NCBI GenBank assembly: GCA_023151115.1
Contig: JAKLJP010000034.1
Location: 1 to 64,000 of the forward strand
Source of the DNA: Anaerolineae bacterium
GTDB taxonomy: Bacteria; Chloroflexota; Anaerolineae; 4572-78; J111
Reading direction: 5' to 3'
DNA length: 64,000 bases
Each line of letters starts with the position of its first letter. Position 1 is the stretch's first letter. Position numbers and translations under genes: made by a program. Positions 24,573-31,969 of this stretch are shown in pieces. Under the pieces are notes generated by a model. That model searched no databases, was not told the origin of the DNA, and saw only the letters and a list, made by a program, of their open reading frames with translations.

Positions 24573-24602
24573 ATATACACCGTTTCTTAAAAGAAGGTTC
24601 CC
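24573..24602 (-). promoter_or_regulatory. Probable ECF sigma-type promoter (second site)
   Basis: On the minus strand GGGAACC (24602-24596), 13 nt, then CGGTGTATAT (24582-24573) matches the site at 26239-26268 in both sequence and spacing. It points away from the sigma/anti-sigma genes and toward the cytochrome gene at 24113, with a leader of about 460 nt. Confidence 0.6.
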
Positions 24603-24648
24603 TTTGAAAAAACGATATGGTCCCTGAGTTTTGTGTTTAAAAATTATA

Positions 24649-24717
24649 GGACGCAGATTCGCCGGATTGTACGGATAAAAAATTAAAAAATCCGTTCGAT
24701 CCGTAAAATCCGCGTCC
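24649..24717. repeat. Inverted repeat GGACGCAGATT / AATCCGCGTCC
   Basis: Arms built of GGACGCAGATTCGCCGGATT and AAAATCCGCGTCC with internal GTACGGAT / ATCCGT pairs form a long imperfect hairpin downstream of the anti-sigma gene. It has no clear T tract. Confidence 0.75.
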
Positions 24718-24755
24718 AATTTAGCTTATAGAGGATTCTGCCGCCAAAAGTCAAG

Positions 24756-25568
24756 CTACCGCAGCGACTCGGCTATCTGCACGGCCTCGGCCAGCGATAG
24801 ATCGGTTTCCAGGCGGTAGGTGATTTCCCCTTCCGTCCAGATCAGCACCCGCCCCTCGACCAGCCGCCGGAGATCGTAATCAACTTGGTTGCCGCGCCGG
24901 AATTGCAGCACGTAAGGCCCTTCGGCCCAAATAGCCCGCCGGCCGTTCACTACAGTTTCCTCAACCCGCCCCGGATCGCCTTTCTCGCCAAACGTACCCG
25001 GCCCCAACTGGTGCAGGCTGAGCCGGACCCGGTTCGGTTCAGCGTCGTCCAGCCAGACCAGCACGACCACCGGCCCGCCAAGCTGCTGCAAAAAGACCGC
25101 ATCGGGCTGGCCCAAATCGGCGGGGTAGGTGGGTAGGCGGATTGGAAAACCTGTTTCCTGTTGGGCCTCGGCCAAAGCCGTCTCACCGGCCAGGTCTAAT
25201 AATGAAGCAAGCGGAGTTGCGGTAGGCTGCGGCGTGGAGGTCGAGGGAAGCGGCGTGGATGTGGGCGTCGGTTCAACCAGGAAGATGCGGATGGCTCCGA
25301 TCTGTAGATATTCTACCAGAGCAGCGCGCACCTGCGGCACAGCCAGCAGCCCACCGAGAATGAGCAGCACGATCAGGGCAGCCCAAACCAGCCGGCGGCT
25401 GACTCGGAGTCCAGCTTTTTGTCCGGCTTCCTCGGCCAGTTGCGCCCAAACGGCGCCGGCAATATTGGGAGTCGGCGGATAGGGGAAGGCGCGGGCCGCG
25501 TCGCGCAGCCGGGCTTCCCAAGCTTCTTCTTGATTGCCGCCGGTGCGGCCAAAAAACCGCTCACTCAT
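24756..25568 (-). CDS. Membrane protein, probable anti-sigma factor partner of the ECF sigma factor
   Basis: The 270-residue protein has a cytosolic N-terminus of about 65 residues, one membrane helix (LVWAALIVLLILGGLLAV), a Thr/Pro linker (VEPTPTSTPLPSTSTPQPTA) and an extracytoplasmic domain with beta-strand character. The layout fits an anti-sigma factor, although the zinc HxxxCxxC motif is absent. ATG 25568 overlaps the sigma gene stop as ATGA, which indicates translational coupling. The outer domain ends with SLAEAVQIAESLR and may be a DUF4367-like sensor. The role is inferred mainly from context. Confidence 0.7.
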   Translation of the reverse strand: MSERFFGRTGGNQEEAWEARLRDAARAFPYPPTPNIAGAVWAQLAEEAGQKAGLRVSRRLVWAALIVLLILGGLLAVPQVRAALVEYLQIGAIRIFLVEPTPTSTPLPSTSTPQPTATPLASLLDLAGETALAEAQQETGFPIRLPTYPADLGQPDAVFLQQLGGPVVVLVWLDDAEPNRVRLSLHQLGPGTFGEKGDPGRVEETVVNGRRAIWAEGPYVLQFRRGNQVDYDLRRLVEGRVLIWTEGEITYRLETDLSLAEAVQIAESLR

Positions 25569-26158
25569 GCGACATGTTCCTTCCATAAACCCGGAAACTC
25601 CCGTGCGATCACCTGCCGCAGCCGCCCCAATGCCCGGCTGAGCCGCGATTTGACCGTGCCCGACGCGATGTTAGCTGCCTCCGCCGTCTCCGCCACCGAC
25701 AGTTCCAGAAAATAACGCAGATAAATAATCTCCTGATCGGCGGGGTTCAAGCGGCGCACTGCCTGCCAGAGGAGGGCGCTCTCTTCTGAGGGGAGGCTGG
25801 CCTCCGGCGTGGGGGCCATGACTGGCTCCGGGGTCAGCCGGACCAGCCGCTGTATCGCTGCCAGGTAGCGGCCCACCGCCCGGCGGCGGTTGTAGACCAG
25901 GTTGGTGGTAATCCGCAGCAGCCAGGGGCGCATGGGCCGGGTGGTATCAAACTGATGCAGCGCCCGAAAGGCGCGGATAAACGCCTCCTGGGCCGCGTCT
26001 TTGGCTTCGTCGGCGTCGCCCAGCAGCAAATAGGCCAGCCGGAAAACCGCTTCCTGGTGCTGGCCGACCAGCGTTTCCCACACCGCCGCATCGCCCTGGC
26101 GGGCCTGAGAAATTAAGGTTTGTTGTTTATGGTCTGCTGGCTGGGGGTGTTCACTCAT
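25565..26158 (-). CDS. ECF (extracytoplasmic function) RNA polymerase sigma factor
   Basis: The 197-residue sigma factor shows region 2 (YLLLGDADEAKDAAQEAFIRAFRALHQF) and region 4 (LPSEE through LELSVAETAEAANIASGTVKSRLSRAL). It directs polymerase to a small regulon on an envelope or redox signal. ATG 26158 is chosen over GTG 26185 because it begins a typical N-terminus; the ribosome-binding site is weak at both. A matching promoter at 26239-26268 suggests autoregulation. It is coupled to the anti-sigma-like gene by an ATGA overlap. Confidence 0.9.
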   Translation of the reverse strand: MSEHPQPADHKQQTLISQARQGDAAVWETLVGQHQEAVFRLAYLLLGDADEAKDAAQEAFIRAFRALHQFDTTRPMRPWLLRITTNLVYNRRRAVGRYLAAIQRLVRLTPEPVMAPTPEASLPSEESALLWQAVRRLNPADQEIIYLRYFLELSVAETAEAANIASGTVKSRLSRALGRLRQVIAREFPGLWKEHVA

Positions 26159-26238
26159 CAGAGGAAACCTTTGCCCCCGACCCACTGACCGGTTTCAATT
26201 CGCTCACGTGAGCCTCTCCGGAGAGGTTCTTTCACGAT

Positions 26239-26268
26239 ATATACACCGCTGCGTTGATAGGGGTTCCC
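26239..26268 (-). promoter_or_regulatory. Probable autoregulated ECF promoter upstream of the sigma gene
   Basis: On the minus strand GGGAACC (26268-26262), then 13 nt, then CGGTGTATAT (26248-26239) lies about 80 nt upstream of the sigma gene start. GGAAC-type -35 elements are typical of ECF sigma factors. The identical site at 24573-24602 supports it. Confidence 0.65.
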
Positions 26269-26334
26269 ATGAAGATGGAAGATAGGGATCGAAACTTTAG
26301 AGTGTGTTAAAACCAAGTGGAAGATAGTAACACC

Positions 26335-26364
26335 TTGCTGGGTCTCTATTTTAACGTGTATAAT
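26335..26364 (+). promoter_or_regulatory. Probable sigma-70 promoter of thyX
   Basis: TTGCTG at 26335-26340 and TATAAT at 26359-26364 are separated by 18 nt and lie 34 nt before ATG 26398. GGGAG precedes the start codon. Confidence 0.55.
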
Positions 26365-26397
26365 GCGCCGGCAAAATTAGAAAACGGGAGTTGAAGT

Positions 26398-27105
26398 ATG
26401 TCCACAAAAAATGAATTGTTAGGTAAACGAGTCGAGGTGCTGGACAAAGGCTGGATTGAGTTACAGGATATCATGGGGGATGACCTGGCGATTGTCAATG
26501 CGGCGCGGGTGTCGTTTTTGGGGGAGAGCAAGGGCACGGAGGCGGATAAAAAATTACTGTTTTACCTGCTGCGCCATCATCATACCAGCCCGTTTGAGCA
26601 GGTTGAGTTCAAGTTTCGGGTCAAAGCGCCGCTGGTGGTCTGGTGGCAGTGGGTGCGCCATCGAACATGGCACGTCAACGCGCAATCGGGACGATATACC
26701 CCTTTCAAAGAGAATGATTTTTATGTACCGCAGGTTTGGCGGAAGCAGTCAAAAGATAACAAGCAGGGCAGCGAAGGCGAACTTGACCCGGTTGAGGCTG
26801 CCCGCCTCAGCGAAGCTTTGCTGGCGCATTACGAGCAAGGGTTTGCTTTGTACGAGCAAGCCCTTGCTGCCGGCGTAGCCAAAGAGCAGGCCCGCCTCTT
26901 TTTGTCGGGCTTCTCGGTTTATTACATCTGGGTGGCTAAAGTGGACGCTCACAACCTGCTCCATTTTCTGAGGCTGCGTATGGCCGAAGATGCTCAGGAG
27001 GAAATCCGCGTTTACGCCCAGGCCATCTATGAGCATTTCCTCAAGCCGGCCCTGCCCTGGACGGCGGAGGCATTTGAGAAGTATGTGTTGAAGCGAGAGG
27101 AGTAA
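26398..27105 (+). CDS. thyX: Flavin-dependent thymidylate synthase ThyX
   Basis: This 235-residue FAD enzyme makes dTMP from dUMP with methylene-tetrahydrofolate and NADPH. The ThyX motif RHRX7S is present as RHRTWHVNAQS followed by GRY. Also visible are the N-terminal ARVSFLGES and HTSPFEQVEF, and the C-terminal LLHFLRLRMAEDAQEEIR. Length and order are normal. GGGAGTTGAAGT precedes ATG 26398. It is monocistronic; a decayed transposase lies downstream on the other strand. Confidence 0.95.
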   Translation: MSTKNELLGKRVEVLDKGWIELQDIMGDDLAIVNAARVSFLGESKGTEADKKLLFYLLRHHHTSPFEQVEFKFRVKAPLVVWWQWVRHRTWHVNAQSGRYTPFKENDFYVPQVWRKQSKDNKQGSEGELDPVEAARLSEALLAHYEQGFALYEQALAAGVAKEQARLFLSGFSVYYIWVAKVDAHNLLHFLRLRMAEDAQEEIRVYAQAIYEHFLKPALPWTAEAFEKYVLKREE

Positions 27106-27234
27106 ACCGATTTACGATTAGTATTTTTAATATCGAAAAAGCCAGATACTGCCGCCATCGAGTCCAGCCGGGACGAGACAGGCGGCTTTCTTTTATCAAT
27201 GAGGCGAAGGCCAGCGTAGTCAGATTGGTCACAG

Positions 27235-27666
27235 CTCAATCACCTGGCTCAAGCCGACTTCCAGCGGGTCCAGTCGGTGCTAATCCGCTCGACATCCAGC
27301 AGGGTATTCCGGGCGGTTTGCTCAATCTGACCAATGACCGAGTAGGCGTGGCTGCTGGATGAGGGTCGGCTGATAGACAAAACTCTGGTCAGACACCGTT
27401 TCGACGTAGGGACGTAGCTTGGGCGTATGGTCCAAACCAATCAGCCGAAAGCCACCTGCTGCCGCGACCGGCGCCACCGCCAACAGCAGTGCCTTTAGCT
27501 GGTTTTGACCCACTTGCCAGCCGTCCAGTCCGCCATACACACTGGCATATTACCGTCGAAAGGCCGGACTTAAACTCAATTTCACCGGTGACCGGGCTTG
27601 GGTATCACTCGCCAGGGCATCGACCAACTCGAAGACCGCATCGGCTCGCTGGCTAAAACAGTGGTA
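27235..27666 (-). pseudogene. Decayed transposase (N-terminal part, frameshifts and stop)
   Basis: Read on the minus strand, the remnant gives KLSLSPAFRR, an in-frame TAA where Gln is expected, then YASVYGGLDGWQVG and RLIGLDHTPKLRPYVETV with FVYQPT. This is the pattern of IS4/IS701-like DDE transposases. Later segments continue in other frames (SVIGQIEQ, PLEVGLSQVIEL). The C-terminal half is missing. It is clearly non-functional. Confidence 0.6.
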
Positions 27667-27871
27667 TAATCCCGCCCGGAACTGTTGCAACAGGGTGATT
27701 TACTAAACGCCGAGAAGGATGATATTGAGTTCTACAGATCAGAAATGTACTGGGGCCGTTCCCACCAATATCGAGGCGGTGGAAAACTTGGCAATCGCTA
27801 GAGTGGACGAAGGTTTTTTCACCAGCCGAGTATAAAGATATAGACCCCATTAGCACAATTTTTGGAGGGAA
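27667..27871. other. Gap before the LysM gene
   Basis: No gene was found. The right end contains a ribosome-binding site (TTTGGAGGGA) for the gene at 27872 and an AT-rich stretch (TATAAAGATATAG) that may be promoter. The rest is probably debris next to the decayed transposase. Confidence 0.3.
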
Positions 27872-29182
27872 ATGATGCCTGATTCAATCAAAGCCGTTTT
27901 AGGAGGACTCGCCCTCATCGTGGCGAGTTATTTTAGCGCACCGGCGGCCCTGGCCCAAGAGGGCGACGGCCAAGCTTACATCATCCAGGCCGACGACACC
28001 CTATGGAAAGTGGCGGAGAAATACTTGGGCGACGGCAACCGCTTCACCGAAATTATGACGGCGACCAACGCCAAACACGCCGCCGACGCCACTTTTTTGC
28101 TGATTCAAGACCCCGGCCTGATCGTTTCCGGGGCTAAATTATGGATTCCGGCAGCGGGAACGACACCCGTCACGGCCCAACCTGTCCAATCCGCTGCACC
28201 CCCCGCAGCCCCGCAGACCAGCGTCCCGCCCGCCGGTCCGACCGGGCATATAGCCTTTAGCTTCTGGAACAACTCGCCAGAGCGCTGCACCTACGAAATC
28301 AATATTATTGACGTACCGGCCTGTCTCAAGGATGGGGCGGCCTGCCAGGCCAACCGGCGAATTTTTGTCCACAACAACGTCAGCGAGCCGGCCCTGTCGC
28401 CCGATGGGATCCGGCTGGCGTTTCGCGGCTGGGGCGAACCGCCAACCGATGATAGCCCTTATGCCGACTGCGCCAAGGCTTTGCCCGTGCGCTACCTGGC
28501 CAACACCACCCTCGACGGCACGGAACTGCGCGGGACCGGCGGCTTTTGGGAAGACTCCCACCCCGACTGGTCGCCCGATGGCCAGCGTCTGCTCTTTGAC
28601 ACCGGGCGCAACGGCGACGACATCATTCGTATTCTGCTGATTAACGCCGACGGCTCCGGCGAAGAGGATTTGCGTATCGCCGGCCAGCAGCCCTCTTGGG
28701 CCGGCGATAACGAGCGTTTTGTTTATCGCGGCTGTGATGTGAGCGGCAATCGCTGCGGCTTGTGGCTGGCTAAAGCAATTCCGGCCAAAGCCTGGGAAAC
28801 GGGCTTCAATATGCTGGGGCCGGTACTCCCAGAACCGGAAGCCGCCCACCCCGATTGGTCGCCCACTGGCGAGCAGATTGTGTACCAGAGTCCGATGGCC
28901 GGCAGTTGGGATTTGTATGTGATTAATGCTGACGGTTCCAGCAAGCGCCCGCTTACCAGCGATGCCGCCATCGAGGGGCTGCCTTCCTGGTCGCCGGATG
29001 GGCAGTGGATTGCCTATCTCTCGGATGCCGGCGGCAACTGGGGTATCTGGATCATGCGCGCCGACGGCAGCGAGCGGCAGCAACTTTTTGCCTACGACGG
29101 CGGCATTTACAAAATCCCCAAGGTAGTCGAGCCTTATTTTGAACGCGATTGGCTGGACGAGCAGATTTCGTGGTCAAGATAA
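27872..29182 (+). CDS. Secreted LysM and TolB-like beta-propeller protein
   Basis: The 436-residue protein has a signal peptide cleaved after ALAQ, a LysM domain at about 33-95 (YIIQADDTLWKVAEKYLGDG, ending GAKLWIPAAG) and then TolB/WD40-like blades (HPDWSPDGQRLLF, YVINADGSSKRPL, PSWSPDGQWIAYLSD). LysM binds peptidoglycan or other GlcNAc polymers; the propeller likely binds a partner. Two adjacent ATGs (27872, 27875) follow GGAGGGA. A 7/8-nt word hairpin and an intrinsic terminator follow the stop codon. Function beyond cell-wall anchoring is not evident. Confidence 0.8.
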   Translation: MMPDSIKAVLGGLALIVASYFSAPAALAQEGDGQAYIIQADDTLWKVAEKYLGDGNRFTEIMTATNAKHAADATFLLIQDPGLIVSGAKLWIPAAGTTPVTAQPVQSAAPPAAPQTSVPPAGPTGHIAFSFWNNSPERCTYEINIIDVPACLKDGAACQANRRIFVHNNVSEPALSPDGIRLAFRGWGEPPTDDSPYADCAKALPVRYLANTTLDGTELRGTGGFWEDSHPDWSPDGQRLLFDTGRNGDDIIRILLINADGSGEEDLRIAGQQPSWAGDNERFVYRGCDVSGNRCGLWLAKAIPAKAWETGFNMLGPVLPEPEAAHPDWSPTGEQIVYQSPMAGSWDLYVINADGSSKRPLTSDAAIEGLPSWSPDGQWIAYLSDAGGNWGIWIMRADGSERQQLFAYDGGIYKIPKVVEPYFERDWLDEQISWSR

Positions 29183-29184
29183 AT

Positions 29185-29255
29185 GAAGCGAAGACGTGAG
29201 GAGGCGATGAAGCGAGGAATCTTTCGCCTCATCGCCTCACGCCTCATCGCACCTT
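29185..29255. repeat. 7/8-nt word hairpin (GAGGCGAT / ATCGCCTC)
   Basis: GAAGCGA, GAGGCGATGAAGCGA-type words pair with CGCCTCAT, CGCCTCA and CGCCTCAT. It begins at the stop codon of the LysM gene. A similar element is at 62795-62848. Confidence 0.75.
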
Positions 29256-29262
29256 TATTTAC

Positions 29263-29299
29263 GAGGAGTCCAAAGTACATTTTGGGCTCCTCTTTTTTT
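29263..29299 (+). terminator. Intrinsic terminator after the LysM gene
   Basis: Stem GAGGAGTCCAAA / TTTGGGCTCCTC is followed by seven or eight T. The position fits termination of the LysM/TolB-like gene. Confidence 0.8.
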
Positions 29300-29356
29300 G
29301 CCTTAAACCCAATTGGCGAATTAACCAATTATGCTTATTATACTAAGCGCACGTTA

Positions 29357-29425
29357 AGATTTCCGTAGGACAGCATCCCTATGCCGTCCGCCGACGCATG
29401 GGGATGTGTCTGCTACGGAAATTTT
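29357..29425. repeat. Dispersed hairpin repeat, copy 2 (TTTCCGTAGG family)
   Basis: ATTTCCGTAGGACAGCATCC and CTGCTACGGAAAT are inverted, and the internal ATCCCTATGCCG matches copy 1 at 16767-16857. Confidence 0.8.
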
Positions 29426-29478
29426 GAAATACGTTGGGTATATCATGGCAGCTTTAATTCCTTCGAGTGAAATACTCT

Positions 29479-30252
29479 ATGACCCAGACCTCAACCATAA
29501 CCTATATCGGCCACGCCACTGTCCTGATCGAACTGGACGGCCAGCGTATCTTGACCGACCCCATTCTGCGCGACCGGGTGACGCTGTTGCAGCGGCGCGG
29601 CCAGCCGATAGATCACGCTACATTTCAAAATATTGATGCCGTGCTCATTTCTCACCTCCATTATGATCACCTTGATTTTCCATCGCTGCGCATGTTGGGC
29701 CATCACACTCGGCTGATTGTGCCGCGCGGCTCGGCCCGCTTATTTCAGCGGCATGGCTTTCAGCAGATTGAAGAAATCTATATTGATGAGGTGACAACGG
29801 TGGGCGAGGTGGCTGTGCGGGCCACCTATGCCAAACACAGTCACCTCCGCCATCCTTTTGGCCTAAAAACTCACTGTCTTGGTTTTATCCTTGCCGGGCC
29901 GCACGAAATTTACTTCCCCGGCGATACCGACCTCTTTCCCGGCATGGCCCAGCTTTCCAACAGGCTGGATGTGGCCCTGCTGCCGGTGTGGGGCTGGGGG
30001 CCAACCCTGGGACCCGGTCATATGGACCCGCTGCAAGCGGCCAAAACGCTGCGCCTGCTGCGGCCTCGCCTGGCAATACCTATTCATTGGGGCAGTTTGC
30101 ACCCCTGGGGATTTGATAAGCTAAATCCGCGCCGTTTCTTGACCGAACCTCCCTATTCTTTTGTCCGTCACGCCGCCGCTTTTGCCCCAGAGGTCAAAAC
30201 GCAAATTGTCGAGCCAGGCGATAGGGTGATGCTGGAAGAAATTTTGGGATAA
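29479..30252 (+). CDS. Metallo-beta-lactamase-fold hydrolase (UlaG/NAPE-PLD-like)
   Basis: This 257-residue hydrolase has the zinc motif HLHYDHLD, then AKHSH, the Asp in FPGDTDLF and the late His in IPIHWGSLHPWG. The N-terminus ITYIGHATVLIELDGQRILTDP is typical of UlaG- and NAPE-PLD-like enzymes. The substrate is not defined by sequence. ATG 29479 is preferred to GTG 29467. It lies 10 nt upstream of the glycosyltransferase gene and probably shares its transcript. Confidence 0.85.
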   Translation: MTQTSTITYIGHATVLIELDGQRILTDPILRDRVTLLQRRGQPIDHATFQNIDAVLISHLHYDHLDFPSLRMLGHHTRLIVPRGSARLFQRHGFQQIEEIYIDEVTTVGEVAVRATYAKHSHLRHPFGLKTHCLGFILAGPHEIYFPGDTDLFPGMAQLSNRLDVALLPVWGWGPTLGPGHMDPLQAAKTLRLLRPRLAIPIHWGSLHPWGFDKLNPRRFLTEPPYSFVRHAAAFAPEVKTQIVEPGDRVMLEEILG

Positions 30253-30262
30253 GGAGCCATTG

Positions 30263-31444
30263 GTGGCACGCATGCACATCGCCTTTTTTACCAACACCTA
30301 CTTCCCGACCATGAGCGGGGTCGTCCGGTCGGTGAGTACATTTCGCCAGCAGTTGACGACGATGGGCCATAATGTTTTTGTTTTTGCCCAACACGCCAGC
30401 GCCTACGAAGATACCGAACCGTTTATCTTTCGTTACCCGGCCATCGAAGTCCCCATTAACGATTATGCCTTGCCCATCCCGGTTTCCCCTTTTATCTCCG
30501 AAGTTTTGCCCATCCTCAAGCTCGATGTTATTCACAGCCATCATCCCTTTTTGTTAGGCCGGGTTGCAGCCCACAAAGCCAAAGAGCTGAATGTACCGTT
30601 GGTTTTTACCTTTCATACTCGTTACGACGAGTACAGCCATTATGTCCCTTTTAGCCAGGAATTAACCAAACGGGTCATTATTGATTGGGTGCTGGGTTAT
30701 ATGGAACAGTGCCAGCATATCATCACCCCCAGCGAGAGCATGAAACAAATTTTGGAAGAGAGCGGGGTCGCAGGCCAGTACATCAGCGCCATTCCGACCG
30801 GCATTGACGTGGAACCGTTCCGGCAGGCGGATGGGGAATTGGTGCGTCATGAGCGGGGCTGGGGAAACGACGGGGTGTTAATTTCGGTGGGCCGGCTGGC
30901 TAAGGAGAAAAATTTTGAAACGCTGCTCGCCGCCGCCGCTCAGGTGATGCGCCGGCATGACCATACCCGGCTGGTTCTCATTGGCGATGGCCCGGAACGC
31001 AAAGCCTTGGGGGAACTGGCTGAAAGCCTGGGTATCGCCTCGCGGGTAGAATTTACCGGCCGGCTTGAGTTTGACCAGATTCCCGGCTACCTCAAAGCGG
31101 CCGACATTTTTTGCTTCGCTTCGGTCACAGAGACGCAGGGGCTGGTCACGATGGAAGCGCTGGCCGCCGGTTTGCCGGTGGTGGCTGTTGATGCCCCCGG
31201 CACCGCCGATGCCGTCAGCCACGGCCAGGAGGGGTTGTTGACCGAGAACGACAGTATGGCCCTGGCCCAGGCGATTTGCCAGGTGATAGCTAACCCGGCC
31301 TTGCGCCAGCAGTTCAAAGCCGCCGCCGCCCGAAAGGTCGCCTGGTTTGATATTAAAATTCAAGCCGAAAAAATGCTTGAAGTGTATGCCCAGGCCAAAG
31401 AAGATAAAAAAGCCGCCCGTCACGTTGAGGTGAAGCGAGGCTAG
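30263..31444 (+). CDS. GT4-family glycosyltransferase
   Basis: The 393-residue enzyme has the two Rossmann domains of GT-B fold: N-terminal FFTNTYFPTMSGVVRSV and C-terminal SVGRLAKEKNFETLL, IGDGPERKAL and the nucleotide-sugar signature SVTETQGLVTMEALAAGLPVVA. It resembles glucosyl-diacylglycerol synthases that make membrane glycolipids. GTG 30263 has AAGGAG 6 nt upstream; ATG 30272 is an alternative. It overlaps functionally with no known sugar cluster here. A lipid acceptor is inferred. Confidence 0.85.
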   Translation: MARMHIAFFTNTYFPTMSGVVRSVSTFRQQLTTMGHNVFVFAQHASAYEDTEPFIFRYPAIEVPINDYALPIPVSPFISEVLPILKLDVIHSHHPFLLGRVAAHKAKELNVPLVFTFHTRYDEYSHYVPFSQELTKRVIIDWVLGYMEQCQHIITPSESMKQILEESGVAGQYISAIPTGIDVEPFRQADGELVRHERGWGNDGVLISVGRLAKEKNFETLLAAAAQVMRRHDHTRLVLIGDGPERKALGELAESLGIASRVEFTGRLEFDQIPGYLKAADIFCFASVTETQGLVTMEALAAGLPVVAVDAPGTADAVSHGQEGLLTENDSMALAQAICQVIANPALRQQFKAAAARKVAWFDIKIQAEKMLEVYAQAKEDKKAARHVEVKRG

Positions 31445-31748
31445 GGCCTTGTCAATGTAAAAATGTACCATAGCTTACACCAGACAAAAACAACCATCAA
31501 CCAAAGTCTTTGGATACCTCCAGTCCGGCATACTCACCCAAAGCGTTACCCCTTCAATAGCCCATTGGGATATGTTTTAGGCTGAGGTTCTTACTCAACT
31601 GGGTAAGAAAGGAGACAGATTGCTGCCAGTCCAGATAGGCCAAAGATAACTCTCACTTAAGGCTGGAAATCACCCATTTCAGTGTACGGTCAGCGGATAG
31701 GAAAAGATACAATAAACACAGTGTAGGAAATCAAGAAAGGAGCGACAA
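31445..31748. other. Gap before the DUF3309 gene
   Basis: No gene was found. It holds the dyad TTACTCAACTGGGTAAG (31591-31607), which resembles sites upstream of the CsbD gene. The region GATACAATAAAC near 31708 could be a -10 element. CTTGTCAATGTAAAAATG near 31450 also occurs in near-identical form near 42750. Confidence 0.35.
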
Positions 31749-31888
31749 ATGTTAGGCACAATTCTGCTGATCCTCTTAATTCTACTACTGTTGGGAGCAA
31801 TCCCTGCCTGGGGGGGTACGGACCGAGCGGCGCCCTGGGTTTTATCCTGATCATTGTCCTGGTCCTGGTGTTGATGCGGGTCTTTTAA
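31749..31888 (+). pseudogene. DUF3309-type small membrane protein, frameshifted in a G7 run
   Basis: AAGGAGCGACAA precedes ATG 31749. Frame 1 gives MLGTILLILLILLLLGAIPA, frame 2 continues as YGPSGALGFILIIVLVLVL to TAA at 31886-31888. Together they match a DUF3309 protein of about 46 residues. The frames change in a run of seven G (31810-31816); one more G would restore a single frame. It is either a sequencing error or a recent mutation. The family is small and of unknown function, often stress-linked. Confidence 0.75.
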
Positions 31889-31908
31889 CATGGCCCCGGT
31901 GAAATAAG

Positions 31909-31942
31909 GGAGCACGTGTCAAGCGCGTGCTCCTTCTTCTTT
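31909..31942 (+). terminator. Intrinsic terminator after the DUF3309 gene
   Basis: GGAGCACG (31909-31916) pairs with CGTGCTCC (31926-31933) and is followed by TTCTTCTTT. The apparent upstream extension of the next gene would translate through it. Confidence 0.75.
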
Positions 31943-31969
31943 AAAGTGAATGAGAAAGGTAAATCTTCT

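Noticed and set aside
28139..29083. Minus-strand open frame opposite the LysM/TolB-like gene
   Set aside because: The plus strand shows a signal peptide, LysM and propeller repeats; the antisense frame has none.
31445..31470. CTTGTCAATGTAAAAATG at 31450 and its near match near 42750 as insertion-sequence ends
   Set aside because: No matching partner end, transposase or target duplication was seen between or beside them.
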